The notes: a model not told the origin generated them from the letters alone. Numbered from the stretch's first letter, positions 42,253-51,170 are shown. The stretch: DNA of 64,000 bases from Halonotius sp046719765 (GCF_046719765.1 NZ_JABEBY010000003.1:124001-188000), one strand, 5' to 3'. Numbers and translations: made by a program.

Positions 42253-44131
42253 GCGCCACCAGCGGGTGCAAGCCCTCTATGAGATCGCCCTCTCGATCGG
42301 CGGCAAGGAGACGCTCACCGATACCGCCGACGCCGCGTTGGCGGGCTATCTCCGGAAGCTCAACTGCTCGGTTGGCGGCATCTTCCGGGCGACAGCCGAC
42401 GGCTATGAGCCGACAGCGACGATCCCCGCGGATCCGACAAGCAACGACCTGCTGTCGACCGCGATCGACCGGCTTGCGGAGGTCTCGACCGATGAGCTTC
42501 CACTGCACGCGGAGCCAACCGCCGGCACCCACTACTATCTGTTTTCGCTGCCGGAGTTCGGCGTGCTTGTCATCGGCAAACAGGGTGGGGCGGTCGACAC
42601 CGCGACGCGGTCGGCGTTGACACCGCTCAACGAGAAGCTTGCGGAGGCCTGTCGCAACAAGCTCGTCGAGCGCCAGCTCCGGGAGCAGCGCAACCGGTTT
42701 GAGGCGGTCTTCAACGCCATCCCCGAGCCGATCGCCAACACCGTCGTCGACAACGGTACCGAACGGATCATCGCCAGCAACAGCGAGTTCGACCGAACGT
42801 TCGGCGACATCGAGGAACCACCGAAGACGACGGTCGCCGCCGACCTTGCCGATGCCGACACGGGAGCATCAGGCCACAACCGCCCGATCAACACCGACGA
42901 GAGCAACCGCCGGATCACCACCGAAACGGCCTGTGAGACCGTCGGCGGTACCGGGACGTTCCTGTTCCACGGCGTCCCCGTTGACGGCGAGCAGGCCGCC
43001 GAATACATCCATCTGTACGTCGATATCAGCGAGCAAAAACACAGAGAGGAGACGCTCCAGCGGTATGAGCGACTCGTCGAGAACCTCCCGATCGGTGTGT
43101 ATCGAACAACGCCGGGAGCCGACGGCGAGTTCAAACTCGTCAATCAGGGACTGGTGGAGATTCTTGGAGCCGACTCAAAGAACTACTTCGAGAACCGACC
43201 GGTCAGCGACATCTACGCCGACGCCGCGGATCGAAAGGCGTTCAGCGACCGCCTGCTGGAGGAGGGCACCGTCGACAACGTCGAACTCCAGTTCGAGACC
43301 GTCGACGGCACGCAGATCTGGGGGGAGGTCTCCGGCATCGTCACCGAAACCGACGACGGCCCGGTCTTCGAGCTGGCACTCCAGGATATCACAACCCGGA
43401 AGGAACGCGACCAACAGCTTGACGTGCTCAACCGGGTGTTGCGCCACAACCTCCGAAACGCGCTGAACGTGATCGACGGCAACGCGACGATGCTCGAAAA
43501 CGAGCTCGACGAGGACAACGACGAGCTCAAACGCCACGTCGAGGGGATCGAACGCCGGGTATCGAACCTCGAAGAGCTCAGCGAGAAGGCCGTCACCGTC
43601 CGGTCGCTGTTCGATCAGGGGCGGTCGACAACGACCGCCTGCGACGTGCAGGCGTTGCTCATGCGGGTCGCCAGAGAGTTCGAGGATCGCCACCCAGAGG
43701 CGCGGGTCGTCGTCGACGCCCCCGAGGAGTCGCTGTACGTCAACGCCGACGTGCGGCTGAAGATGGCGCTCTCGGAGCTGGTCAGCAACGCGGTCGTCCA
43801 CAACGACCGGTCGACACCGGAGGTGAAGCTAACCACCGAGACGGTCACACGCGACGGCGAGCAGGCTGTCGAGGTCGTCATCACGGACAACGGCCCGGGG
43901 ATCCCCGAACACGAGCGGCAGGCGATCGAAACCGGCGAGGAGACGCCGCTGCAACACGGGACGGGGCTTGGCCTGTGGCTGGTCTACTGGGCGATGTCGC
44001 TGCTCGGCGGGGATATCCGCATCGACGACGCCGACCCCGGCACCCGGATCACACTGCGGCTCCCGCGGGTCGGCACCGACACCCATCCCCGGGACGGCGG
44101 AACGGGGATGGCAATTAACAGCGGCGACTAA
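42245..44131 (+). CDS. GAF-PAS-PAS sensor histidine kinase coupled to FIST
   Basis: This 628-residue soluble kinase has a GAF-like domain (about 8-130), two PAS-like domains (about 150-265 and 270-385), HisKA motif RHNLRNA (His401) and an ATPase domain with LVSNAVVHND (about 517-526), TDNGPGIP and GTGLGLWL. The start ATG at 42245 lies inside the FIST gene, an eight-base overlap. The pair looks like a FIST-input sensory system; no response regulator is adjacent. Its stop overlaps the stop of the convergent flavin reductase. Confidence 0.9.
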   Translation: MPERHQRVQALYEIALSIGGKETLTDTADAALAGYLRKLNCSVGGIFRATADGYEPTATIPADPTSNDLLSTAIDRLAEVSTDELPLHAEPTAGTHYYLFSLPEFGVLVIGKQGGAVDTATRSALTPLNEKLAEACRNKLVERQLREQRNRFEAVFNAIPEPIANTVVDNGTERIIASNSEFDRTFGDIEEPPKTTVAADLADADTGASGHNRPINTDESNRRITTETACETVGGTGTFLFHGVPVDGEQAAEYIHLYVDISEQKHREETLQRYERLVENLPIGVYRTTPGADGEFKLVNQGLVEILGADSKNYFENRPVSDIYADAADRKAFSDRLLEEGTVDNVELQFETVDGTQIWGEVSGIVTETDDGPVFELALQDITTRKERDQQLDVLNRVLRHNLRNALNVIDGNATMLENELDEDNDELKRHVEGIERRVSNLEELSEKAVTVRSLFDQGRSTTTACDVQALLMRVAREFEDRHPEARVVVDAPEESLYVNADVRLKMALSELVSNAVVHNDRSTPEVKLTTETVTRDGEQAVEVVITDNGPGIPEHERQAIETGEETPLQHGTGLGLWLVYWAMSLLGGDIRIDDADPGTRITLRLPRVGTDTHPRDGGTGMAINSGD

Positions 44132-44769
44132 CCGAAGTTTTCGACCTTGGCGGCAGCTGCGTCGCCGCCGGCAGCGTCGATCGCGTCGGTCGCCGTGGTC
44201 ACAAACTCGTCGAAGCCGTAGACAAACACCTGTTCGGTTTCGTCGGCCGTGATCACCTCGTCGACGGCGGCGGCAAACTCCTCGTCGGTCGTGATCGTGA
44301 CCGTCGCACCGTCCTCCGAAAGCCGTTCAAGCCGCGTTTCGTGAACCGGTGTTTCAGCGCGGTAGACGAGGTGTGCCGCGTTGCCGTCGGCGACGGCGCG
44401 CTCACCGATGCCGACGGCCGGGCCGATGCCGGGGCCGCCAGCCAACACGACAACACGGTCTTCACCCTCGTAGTAGTCCGATCCGAACGGGCCGCTCATC
44501 TCGATGGTGTCGCCGGCCGAGAGGGCGGCGAGCTGCTCGCTGAACGGGCCGCTCTCGGCGGGATCGATCTCGACGGTGATCTCAAAGGTGTCGACCACGT
44601 CGGGCGAGGAGAGCGTGTAAAATCGGGCGTCCTCCTCGCCGTCGACGGTCGCCAGCAGCTTGACGAACTGTCCCGGCTGGGCGCTGAACCCGTCGGGGCG
44701 TTCGAACTCGATGGCGACCGTCTCGGGGCCGACTGCGGTCACATCTGTGACCGTCACCGTCGCATCCAT
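44128..44769 (-). CDS. FAD/NAD-binding oxidoreductase (ferredoxin-NADP reductase type)
   Basis: This 213-residue protein has the FAD-binding beta-barrel motif RFYTLSSP (about 51-58, as RxYS/T-type) and the NAD-binding region VVVLAGGPGIGPAVGIGE (about 108-125). It lacks extra Fe-S domains, so it is a stand-alone FNR-like reductase. The ATG at 44769 fits the family; an upstream frame would run through a repeat-containing spacer. It is convergent with the sensor kinase, sharing the bases CTAA. Partner electron carrier is unknown; KorAB lies on the other side. Confidence 0.85.
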   Translation of the reverse strand: MDATVTVTDVTAVGPETVAIEFERPDGFSAQPGQFVKLLATVDGEEDARFYTLSSPDVVDTFEITVEIDPAESGPFSEQLAALSAGDTIEMSGPFGSDYYEGEDRVVVLAGGPGIGPAVGIGERAVADGNAAHLVYRAETPVHETRLERLSEDGATVTITTDEEFAAAVDEVITADETEQVFVYGFDEFVTTATDAIDAAGGDAAAAKVENFG

Positions 44770-45060
44770 ACGCTTCCTTTGGGAGCGACGCCAAAGGCTC
44801 TTTGCTCCGAGCGGCGACCGCGTGTCGGTGGCGATCGCGTGGTGACAACGATCACACGCAGGGACACCACATCGTCGCGCGCAGGGACACCACATCGTCG
44901 CGCGCAGGGACACCACGATCGCCGACGCGTGCAACCACAAACGGTTAAAAACATCATCTTCGTTTGTAGATATCCGAACAGAACCCCGGGATACTGCCGG
45001 TTCAGCGGGTGGTGTTTCAGAAGTCTTTTGATTTGCGGTGAAGTAGGGCGGACACTACCA
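44770..45060. other. 291-bp divergent spacer between flavin reductase and korA, with tandem repeats
   Basis: No gene is evident. At 44858-44916 there is a tandem repeat of a 23-base unit. Closer to korA, 44930-45060 is AT-richer (CGGTTAAAAACATC), with the probable korA promoter. The 60 bases before the ATG contain CTTTTGATTTGCGG, which is TATA-like. Confidence 0.5.
44858..44916. repeat. 2.6-copy tandem repeat of a 23-base unit
   Basis: The unit begins GCAGGGACACCACATCGTCG. Two exact copies occupy 44858-44880 and 44881-44903, and a third copy is exact for thirteen bases (44904-44916). It is intergenic. Replication slippage is the likely origin, though a protein-binding array cannot be ruled out. 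Confidence 0.7.
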
Positions 45061-46824
45061 ATGGCTGCGGATTTCAACTGGGCTGTCGGCGGGGAGGCCG
45101 GCGACGGCATCGACTCTACGGGGAAGATCTTCGCGCAGGCGCTCTCGCGGGCCGGCCGCCACGTGTTCACCTCGAAGGATTTCGCCTCACGTATCCGCGG
45201 CGGATACACGGCGTATAAGATCCGCACGTCGGTCGACCGGGTGCAGAGTGTCGTCAACCGCCTCGACGTGCTGATCGCACTCACACCGCGAACCATCGAG
45301 GAGAACCGCGATGAGCTCCACGACGGCTCGGTGATCATCTACGACGGCGAGCGCACCACCATGCAGGACGCGCCGATCCCCGACGGCGTCATCGGCCTCG
45401 ATGTCCCCCTCAAGCGACTGGCCGAGGAGGCCGGCGGCGCGATCATGCGCAACGTTGTCGCGCTGGGGGCGGCCTGTGCGGTCACCGGGTTCCCGATCGA
45501 AAACCTCGACAGCGCCCTCGAAAAGCGGTTCGGCGCGAAAGGCCAGAAGCTCGTCGACAACAACAAGGAGGCCGCCCGGAAGGGCCAGTCCTACGTCGAG
45601 GAGAACCACGACCACGAGTTCGAGTATGATCTCGAGACGACCGACAACGACTACGTCCTCCTGAACGGCGACGAGGCCATCGGGATGGGTGCGATCGCCG
45701 CCGGCTGTCGCTACTACGCCGGCTATCCGATCACGCCCGCGACCGACGTGATGGAGTATCTCAAGGGGCGGATCGAGCAGTACGGCGGCCACGTCGTGCA
45801 GGCCGAAGACGAGCTCTCGGCGATCAACATGGCGCTGGGGGCGGCCCGCGCTGGCGCGCGATCGATGACCGCGACCTCCGGGCCCGGCATCGACCTCATG
45901 GCCGAAACCTTTGGACTTGTGGCGACGACCGAAACGCCACTCGTTATCTGTAATGTGATGCGGTCGGGGCCCTCGACGGGGATGCCGACCAAACAGGAGC
46001 AGGGCGATCTCAACGCGATGCTGTACGGTGGTCACGGCGAGATCCCCCGCTTCGTGCTCGCGCCGACAACGATCGACGAATGCTTCTGGAAGACGGTCGA
46101 GGCGTTCAACCTCGCCGAGAAATACCAGTTGCCGGTGTATCTCACCGCCGACCTCTCCTTGGCAGTGACCGAGCAGACGTTCGAGCCCGACGCCTTCGAT
46201 ATGGACGCGGTCGAGATCGACCGCGGAAAGCTCGTCGACGAGGACGGCCTCGCCGAATGGCAGAACGAAAAGGGCCAGTTCCAGCCCCACGCGCTCACCG
46301 ATGATGGGATCAGCCCGCGGGCGATCCCCGGAACCGCCGACGGGGCACATATGACGACCGGCCTCGAACACGACGAGTTGGGTCGGCGCACTGAGGACAC
46401 CGACATGCGGATCAAACAGGTCGACAAGCGCGACCGGAAGGTCGAGACGGCCAAAGAGCGCGAGGATTGGGAGCCCCGAGAGTTCGGCGACGCCGACGCC
46501 AATACACTGATCGTCTCGTGGGGCTCCAACGAGGGTGCGATGGTCGAGGCCATCGACATGCTCGCCGACGACGGGATCGACGTGCGGTTCATCTCGGTGC
46601 CGTACATCTTCCCGCGGCCGGATCTCAGCGACGCCATCAACGACGCCGAGGATGTGTTCGTCGTCGAATGCAACAACAACGGCCAGTTTGCCGACCTGCT
46701 CGAACGCGACGCCCTCGCCCGCGTCGACCGCATCAACAAGTACAACGGCGTCCGCTTTACGGCGGACGAACTCGCCGAGCGGATCAGTGGGGCACTCGCC
46801 GACGCCCCGGAGGTACCACAATGA
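45061..46824 (+). CDS. korA: 2-oxoacid:ferredoxin oxidoreductase, alpha subunit (gamma-alpha fusion)
   Basis: This 587-residue subunit fuses the gamma domain (about 5-190; GGEAGDGIDSTGKIFAQAL) to the alpha domain (about 200-560; YAGYPITPATDVMEYL, SGPGIDLMAE). It is the haloarchaeal two-subunit form of 2-oxoglutarate or pyruvate ferredoxin oxidoreductase, which passes electrons to ferredoxin. Its last four bases overlap the korB start (ATGA). No signal of alternative start; the ATG at 45061 gives the conserved MAADFNWAVGGE opening. Substrate (2-oxoglutarate or pyruvate) is not settled by sequence alone. Confidence 0.93.
   Translation: MAADFNWAVGGEAGDGIDSTGKIFAQALSRAGRHVFTSKDFASRIRGGYTAYKIRTSVDRVQSVVNRLDVLIALTPRTIEENRDELHDGSVIIYDGERTTMQDAPIPDGVIGLDVPLKRLAEEAGGAIMRNVVALGAACAVTGFPIENLDSALEKRFGAKGQKLVDNNKEAARKGQSYVEENHDHEFEYDLETTDNDYVLLNGDEAIGMGAIAAGCRYYAGYPITPATDVMEYLKGRIEQYGGHVVQAEDELSAINMALGAARAGARSMTATSGPGIDLMAETFGLVATTETPLVICNVMRSGPSTGMPTKQEQGDLNAMLYGGHGEIPRFVLAPTTIDECFWKTVEAFNLAEKYQLPVYLTADLSLAVTEQTFEPDAFDMDAVEIDRGKLVDEDGLAEWQNEKGQFQPHALTDDGISPRAIPGTADGAHMTTGLEHDELGRRTEDTDMRIKQVDKRDRKVETAKEREDWEPREFGDADANTLIVSWGSNEGAMVEAIDMLADDGIDVRFISVPYIFPRPDLSDAINDAEDVFVVECNNNGQFADLLERDALARVDRINKYNGVRFTADELAERISGALADAPEVPQ
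46809..46814 (+). promoter_or_regulatory. Shine-Dalgarno site of korB within korA
   Basis: GGAGGT lies six bases before the korB ATG (46821), inside the end of korA. It supports the four-base overlapping start and internal re-initiation. Confidence 0.6.
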
Positions 46825-47684
46825 GCTCAGACGTACGTTTCACCGACTTCAAATCCGACAAACAACCGACCTGGTGTCCCGGCTGCGGTGACTTCGGGAC
46901 GATGAACGGGATGATGAAAGCACTCGCCAACACCGGCAACGACCCCGACAACACCTTCGTCGTCGCCGGCATCGGCTGTTCCGGCAAGATCGGGACGTAC
47001 ATGCACAGCTACGCGCTCCACGGCGTCCACGGCCGCGCGCTGCCGCTGGCGGCCGGCGTCAAGATGGCCAACCCCGACCTCGAAGTGATGGCCGCCGGCG
47101 GCGATGGCGACGGCTACTCGATCGGCGTTGGCCACTTCATCCACGCCGTTCGCCGGAACGTCGATATGACCTACGTCGTCATGGACAACCGGATCTACGG
47201 GCTGACGAAGGGCCAGGCCTCGCCGACCTCGCGTGAGGACTTCGAAACCTCCACCACGCCGGAGGGCCCGAAACAGCCGCCGGTCAACCCGCTCGCGCTC
47301 GCGCTGTCGGCGGGCGCGACGTTCATCGCCCAATCCTTCTCCTCGGATGCGATGCGACACACCGAGATCGTCCAGGAGGCGATCGAACACGACGGCTTCG
47401 GCTTTGTCAACGTCTTCAGCCCGTGTGTGACGTTCAACGACGTCGACACCTACGACTACTTCCGCGACGAGTTGGTCGATGTCGGCGAAACTGACCACGA
47501 TCCGACCGATCTGGAGGCCGCCCAAGATGTGATCCTCGACGCCGAAAACGAGTATCAGGGCGTGCTCTACCAGAACGAACAGGCCAACGCCTACGGCGCG
47601 GAACACGGTCTCACCGAAAATATGGCCGAGATTCCGGATGGTGCGCCCGAGGACGCGACGGATCTCGTCAGAGAGTTCTACTGA
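46821..47684 (+). CDS. korB: 2-oxoacid:ferredoxin oxidoreductase, beta subunit (thiamine pyrophosphate binding)
   Basis: This 287-residue subunit binds thiamine pyrophosphate and a [4Fe-4S] cluster. Cys residues are in TWCPGCGDFG (about 18-27) and further cysteines at GIGCSGKIG and FSPCVTFND. The TPP-binding motif is GDGDGYSIGVGHFIHAVRRN (about 94-113; shown in part) with MDNRIYGLTKGQASPTS. It follows korA with an ATGA overlap and a Shine-Dalgarno site. It forms the catalytic complex with KorA. Confidence 0.94.
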   Translation: MSSDVRFTDFKSDKQPTWCPGCGDFGTMNGMMKALANTGNDPDNTFVVAGIGCSGKIGTYMHSYALHGVHGRALPLAAGVKMANPDLEVMAAGGDGDGYSIGVGHFIHAVRRNVDMTYVVMDNRIYGLTKGQASPTSREDFETSTTPEGPKQPPVNPLALALSAGATFIAQSFSSDAMRHTEIVQEAIEHDGFGFVNVFSPCVTFNDVDTYDYFRDELVDVGETDHDPTDLEAAQDVILDAENEYQGVLYQNEQANAYGAEHGLTENMAEIPDGAPEDATDLVREFY

Positions 47685-47714
47685 TCTGGTGCGGGAGTTC
47701 TACTGACCGCCCGC

Positions 47715-48104
47715 TCACTGGGTGTGAAATTCGATGCTGAAATCCGGAGTTAGAGTGACAATCAGGGACTCACTCGGCTCGCCCGTTGGCGACCACTGCG
47801 TCGTCTGAGTGCCGCTTTCCTGTGCTGTGTCTGTCGCCTCGAATTTGACCGTGACCTCGTATCTGCCCGGCGGTGCGACATCGGTAAGCGTCGACCGATA
47901 GCCCGCCGTCGGCGGCGTTTTCGTCCGGCGGTCATACACCGTTGCTGCATCCGAAAGGAGTCCGCCCTCGCGCCGAACAGTGATCGTCTTCCACACCGTT
48001 TGGTCGGTCTGGTTTGCGATCTGGATATTGCCGCTCTCGGCACGCGAACAGCCCGAGAGCGGAACCACGACAGCAACCGAGAGGAGAACCGACCGTCGCC
48101 TCAT
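47715..48104 (-). CDS. haloarchaeal lipoprotein
   Basis: This 129-residue lipoprotein starts RRRSVLLSVAVVVPL with lipobox LSGC (Cys19), followed by a beta-rich domain (IQIANQTDQTVWKTITVRRE; YEVTVKFEATDT). The family is not recognised. An earlier ATG at 48119 would add five residues before the arginines. It is in the 30 bases after korB, convergent. Confidence 0.65.
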   Translation of the reverse strand: MRRRSVLLSVAVVVPLSGCSRAESGNIQIANQTDQTVWKTITVRREGGLLSDAATVYDRRTKTPPTAGYRSTLTDVAPPGRYEVTVKFEATDTAQESGTQTTQWSPTGEPSESLIVTLTPDFSIEFHTQ

Positions 48105-48618
48105 ACCACACCGCTTCACAATCGACAGCTAAGTGCTTTCTCCGTCCTGTGCCGGTCATGTTCAGATAAGTCGGCGAAACTGAAACCCTCTCGAAAGCCC
48201 CGACTCGCTGGCGTCGGGGGGCTCGCTGCGTGCTTCGTCGCTCACTTCGTTCACTCCTGCAGTACTTGCGTCGCCCGCCTTCCGCCAGCGAGTCGCCCCT
48301 TTCAGTCCCGCCCGGCTGCAGCTGCCTGACCCACCGACCCGGGTAGGATTGAAAGGGGCCGGCGTCTCGTCGAACCCGGACGACGCAAGCACCGCAGGAG
48401 TGAGCAACGCGAACGACGAGGAGCACAGCGAGTCCCGGGAGGCGAGACGCCGGGGGCTTTCGAGGTATTCGCAATCCAATCGCACTAATCTGAACAGTAC
48501 CCCTGTGCCAGCAACGATTCCGGTCGAATTTGGGAAAGACTCCGGCCCCACCCCGGTGTGACCCCGGAGAAATATCGGAAATGATTCATGTTGAAGCCAG
48601 TCGTTGGTCGACCCGACG
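48105..48618. other. 514-bp gap occupied by a large palindromic element
   Basis: No gene is supported here; weak open frames cross the palindrome but lack any recognisable protein. A 336-bp imperfect palindrome fills 48160-48495 (listed separately). The last 120 bases before the DUF4397 gene contain CCGGAGAAATATCGG and other promoter-like AT-richer sequence. Confidence 0.6.
48160..48495. mobile_element. 336-bp imperfect palindrome, MITE-like / PATE-like element
   Basis: Two arms of about 151 bases (48160-48310 and 48345-48495) are inverted copies of each other with a central spacer of about 34 bases. Matched blocks include the ends GTTCAGAT(A/T)AGT, inner CTCGAAAGCCCC, TCACTCCTGC(A/G)GT(A/G)CTTGCGTCG and CCCCTTTCA(G/A)TCC, all in register. 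Remaining positions diverge. There is no open frame for a transposase. Haloarchaeal genomes contain palindrome-associated transposable elements (PATEs) of comparable style; that name is an analogy from knowledge, not a search result. No target-site duplication is obvious. Confidence 0.65.
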
Positions 48619-49407
48619 ATGTCAGCACACAACCGACGAACGGTACTGAAATCCGCTGGTGGTCTCGCACTGATCGGCACCCTCGCTGGCTGCGCCGGAG
48701 GCGGCGGTGGCGGCGGTGGCGACGACGGCGAGGAATCCGGCGACGGAAGCGATGAGGAGATGAGCGAGGAGGAATCCAACAGCGATGAGGAGAGCGAACC
48801 CGACGCGAGCATCCGGGTCGCCCACCTCTCGCCGGATGCACCGAACGTCGATGTCTACGTCGACGGCGACGCGATCCTCGAAGACGTGCCCTACCAGACG
48901 GTCAGCGACTACCTCGAGGTTCAGTCGGGTACCTACCAGGTAATGATCACCGCCGCCGGCGACATGGACACCGTCGTCTACGATCAGGAACTCGAGGTTC
49001 CCGCCGGGGAGTTCACCATCGCTGCCCTCGGCGAACTCGCCGAGGAGAACGAGGCCTTCGGCGTCGAGGTCTACGAGGACGACGTCTCCGATCCCGGCGA
49101 GGACGCCCGGGTTCGGCTCGTCCACGCCGCACCGGACGCTCCGAACGTCGACGTAACCGTCGGCGGCGACCCGCTGTTTGAGGATGTGACGTTCGGCGCG
49201 GCGGGGTCGACGACCGTCGCCGGCGGCGAATACACCCTCGAGGTTCGCCCGGCGACCGAAAACAACGACGGCGATGTCGTCGCCGAGTTCGATCTCACGC
49301 CGGAGGCCGGCGTCGTCTACACCGGCTTTGCGGTCGGCTACCTCGCGCCCGACGAGGCTCCCGCTGACGCGCCCTTCGATCTCGAAGTCGTCGTTGACGC
49401 CGAGTAG
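48619..49407 (+). CDS. DUF4397 lipoprotein with two repeats
   Basis: This 262-residue lipoprotein has a twin-arginine signal (NRRTVLKSAGGLALIG) and lipobox LAGC with Cys25. Next come an eight-glycine stretch and an acidic linker. Two DUF4397 repeats follow, at about 65-150 and 155-245, each opening with IRVAHLSPDAPNVDVYVDG or VRLVHAAPDAPNVDVTVGG. DUF4397 proteins are extracellular and beta-rich. The extended export signal suggests a folded, Tat-dependent substrate. Ligand is unknown. Confidence 0.88.
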   Translation: MSAHNRRTVLKSAGGLALIGTLAGCAGGGGGGGGDDGEESGDGSDEEMSEEESNSDEESEPDASIRVAHLSPDAPNVDVYVDGDAILEDVPYQTVSDYLEVQSGTYQVMITAAGDMDTVVYDQELEVPAGEFTIAALGELAEENEAFGVEVYEDDVSDPGEDARVRLVHAAPDAPNVDVTVGGDPLFEDVTFGAAGSTTVAGGEYTLEVRPATENNDGDVVAEFDLTPEAGVVYTGFAVGYLAPDEAPADAPFDLEVVVDAE

Positions 49408-49500
49408 CGACCGGGCGTCGAGACACCCTGTTGGCCGCGTAGGTGACACTGCTGTCGAAAGAACAACATCTTTAGGCCGGTTGCAGCCAACACGGGAGGT

Positions 49501-49779
49501 ATGGAGGCTGTTCTGTGGTACGTGTTGACCGGCACCCGCGGGGGGCCAAACCGGATCCGTATCCTCCGGGCGATCGACGACCGGCCACGGAACGCCAACC
49601 AACTCGCCGAGACGCTGGATCTCGACTACTCGACGGTTCGCCATCATCTGGACGTGCTGTTGGAACACGGGATCATCACGAAAACCGGCGACGACTACGG
49701 GGCAGTGTACTCACCGACCGAGACGGCCCAGCACAACTGGGAGCTGATCGAGGAGATCGCCGAGGAGCTATCAGTATGA
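49501..49779 (+). CDS. winged-helix regulator (ArsR-like)
   Basis: This 92-residue protein is a small winged helix: GGPNRIRILRAIDDRPRNANQLAETLDLDYSTVRHHLDVLLEHGIITKTGDDYG includes a DNA-recognition helix (NANQLAETLDLDYSTVRHHLD). It precedes a membrane protein in the same direction, an arrangement seen in haloarchaea where the regulator and the membrane protein probably act together. Inducer is unknown; it has no Cys metal site. Confidence 0.8.
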   Translation: MEAVLWYVLTGTRGGPNRIRILRAIDDRPRNANQLAETLDLDYSTVRHHLDVLLEHGIITKTGDDYGAVYSPTETAQHNWELIEEIAEELSV

Positions 49780-49807
49780 TGACGACACACCACAGGAGAC
49801 CGTACCG

Positions 49808-50113
49808 ATGATCGGATTAGTCGACATCGCCCGGGTGAGCGTCGCGTTGAACGCGGGGATGCTGCTCGTCCTGACAGGGATCTGGCTGCGCAACTATCGG
49901 GCGTTCGCCTCGAAACACGGGCTCGGCCTGGCGATCTTCGGGATCGTGTTGCTCGCCCAGAACCTGCTGTCGCTGTACTTCTACCTGTTTCACCCAGTGC
50001 TCGCCTCGTGGTTTGCGACCGACATGCCGCCGCTGGCCTGGCAGGCCAACATCGTCATCCACGTCTTCCAGTCGGTCGCCTTGGCGTTCCTGCTGTGGGT
50101 GACATGGGACTGA
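49808..50113 (+). CDS. three-helix membrane protein (DUF7521-like) after the regulator
   Basis: This 101-residue protein has three hydrophobic segments (about 10-27, 40-62, 76-99). It follows the winged-helix gene by 28 bases and is probably in its operon. It resembles haloarchaeal DUF7521 proteins, which commonly pair with such regulators. Its role is unknown; membrane sensing coupled to the regulator is a possibility. The stop and the convergent lipoprotein's stop are adjacent. Confidence 0.62.
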   Translation: MIGLVDIARVSVALNAGMLLVLTGIWLRNYRAFASKHGLGLAIFGIVLLAQNLLSLYFYLFHPVLASWFATDMPPLAWQANIVIHVFQSVALAFLLWVTWD

Positions 50114-51010
50114 TTACTCCGCCGACACCGGATGTTCAAGCCCATCCAGCAGCGCTGAGACGTTGGCTGACTCCGTTTCCGCAAGCAGCTGTGGGTACGC
50201 GCCAAATCCGATCACGTAATCACCCTCGTTGGTTACCGCGGTGACGACGATCCCGACATCGATCTCAGCACCGCTCTGACTGAGGGTTCCAGCAAACGTC
50301 GAAACGGTTGTCTCGGAGCCGAGCACATCTCGTGTCGTCGTTGACTGCTCGCTGCCGACAGAGAGCTGTCCCACCTGGCCGGCCAACTCGGTGGCTAAGG
50401 CCTTGTTGTCGAGCTGGCCAAGCGGGTTCAATGACTGCCCCAGAAACTCAAACCCAGGCGTGGTCACGACAACAAAGACGCTGTTCGCCGAGTCAGTGCC
50501 CACAAGCTGCTGGGGTGGTGTCCCCTCGGTGTTGGCTATCGAATGAGCCGCCGTCACCGATTGTTCCCCCCCGATAGCGTTCGGGAGGCTGTCGGGATCG
50601 ACATCGTCCGGAAGATCCTCCTCGTCGACGTCGTCCGGGATATCTTCGGGATCGACATCATCCGGGAGATCCCCGTCATCAGTGTCATCAGCGTCAACCG
50701 AACCGGACGATGTCGAATCACCGAGCGCCGCCGCCGCGAGGTCGACCGGTCGCTCGTAGGTGGCGATCTGATTTGTGATCTCAATCCGGCGTGTTTCCCC
50801 ACCGACCTCGACCTCCTCGTTGATTTCGAGGGTATCCCGGGTGGCGAGCGAGTACCCTGTCTCGCTGAGTGTCTGTTCGGCGATCGCTGCCGGCTGTGCT
50901 GTTTCTGTGAGTGGCCCGCTCCCGGTCGCAAACTCGGTGAGATCCGTACAGCCGCTGAGCGCGGCGATGCCAAGCCCGGTGGCGGCGATCGCCTGTCGTC
51001 GTGAATACAT
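50114..51010 (-). CDS. DUF6517-like lipoprotein with acidic 9-residue repeats
   Basis: This 298-residue lipoprotein begins MYSRRQAIAATGLGIAAL with lipobox LSGC (Cys21) and a twin-arginine. The C-terminal half forms a beta-rich domain (VFVVVTTPGFEFLGQ, VTNEGDYVIGFGAYP). Residues 114-140 are three tandem nine-residue acidic repeats of the type DLPDDVDPE, likely an extended spacer. The family is like DUF6517. It is convergent with the membrane gene. The upstream ATG at 51094 is unlikely since it lies ahead of the signal peptide. Confidence 0.72.
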   Translation of the reverse strand: MYSRRQAIAATGLGIAALSGCTDLTEFATGSGPLTETAQPAAIAEQTLSETGYSLATRDTLEINEEVEVGGETRRIEITNQIATYERPVDLAAAALGDSTSSGSVDADDTDDGDLPDDVDPEDIPDDVDEEDLPDDVDPDSLPNAIGGEQSVTAAHSIANTEGTPPQQLVGTDSANSVFVVVTTPGFEFLGQSLNPLGQLDNKALATELAGQVGQLSVGSEQSTTTRDVLGSETTVSTFAGTLSQSGAEIDVGIVVTAVTNEGDYVIGFGAYPQLLAETESANVSALLDGLEHPVSAE

Positions 51011-51170
51011 GTGTTGAGGATACACGGTTAGTATTAAAACTCCGATGAAAGAATACTGATAGTTGGTGGCCGAAAGGAACGCGGTTGTGTTCACCGGTCG
51101 AGGCTCGCAGCGAGGTTGGTGCCGGCGGGTAACTGGTTTCGGTCCCGAGTGGCCGGCGCGGATGACGCAC

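Noticed and set aside
44866..44920. Tandem repeats as a CRISPR array
   Set aside because: Units are contiguous without spacers, only 2.6 copies long, and unlike haloarchaeal CRISPR repeats.
48162..48812. Long frames across the palindromic element
   Set aside because: They run through inverted repeats and over the start of the DUF4397 gene; codon pattern and composition do not resemble a protein.
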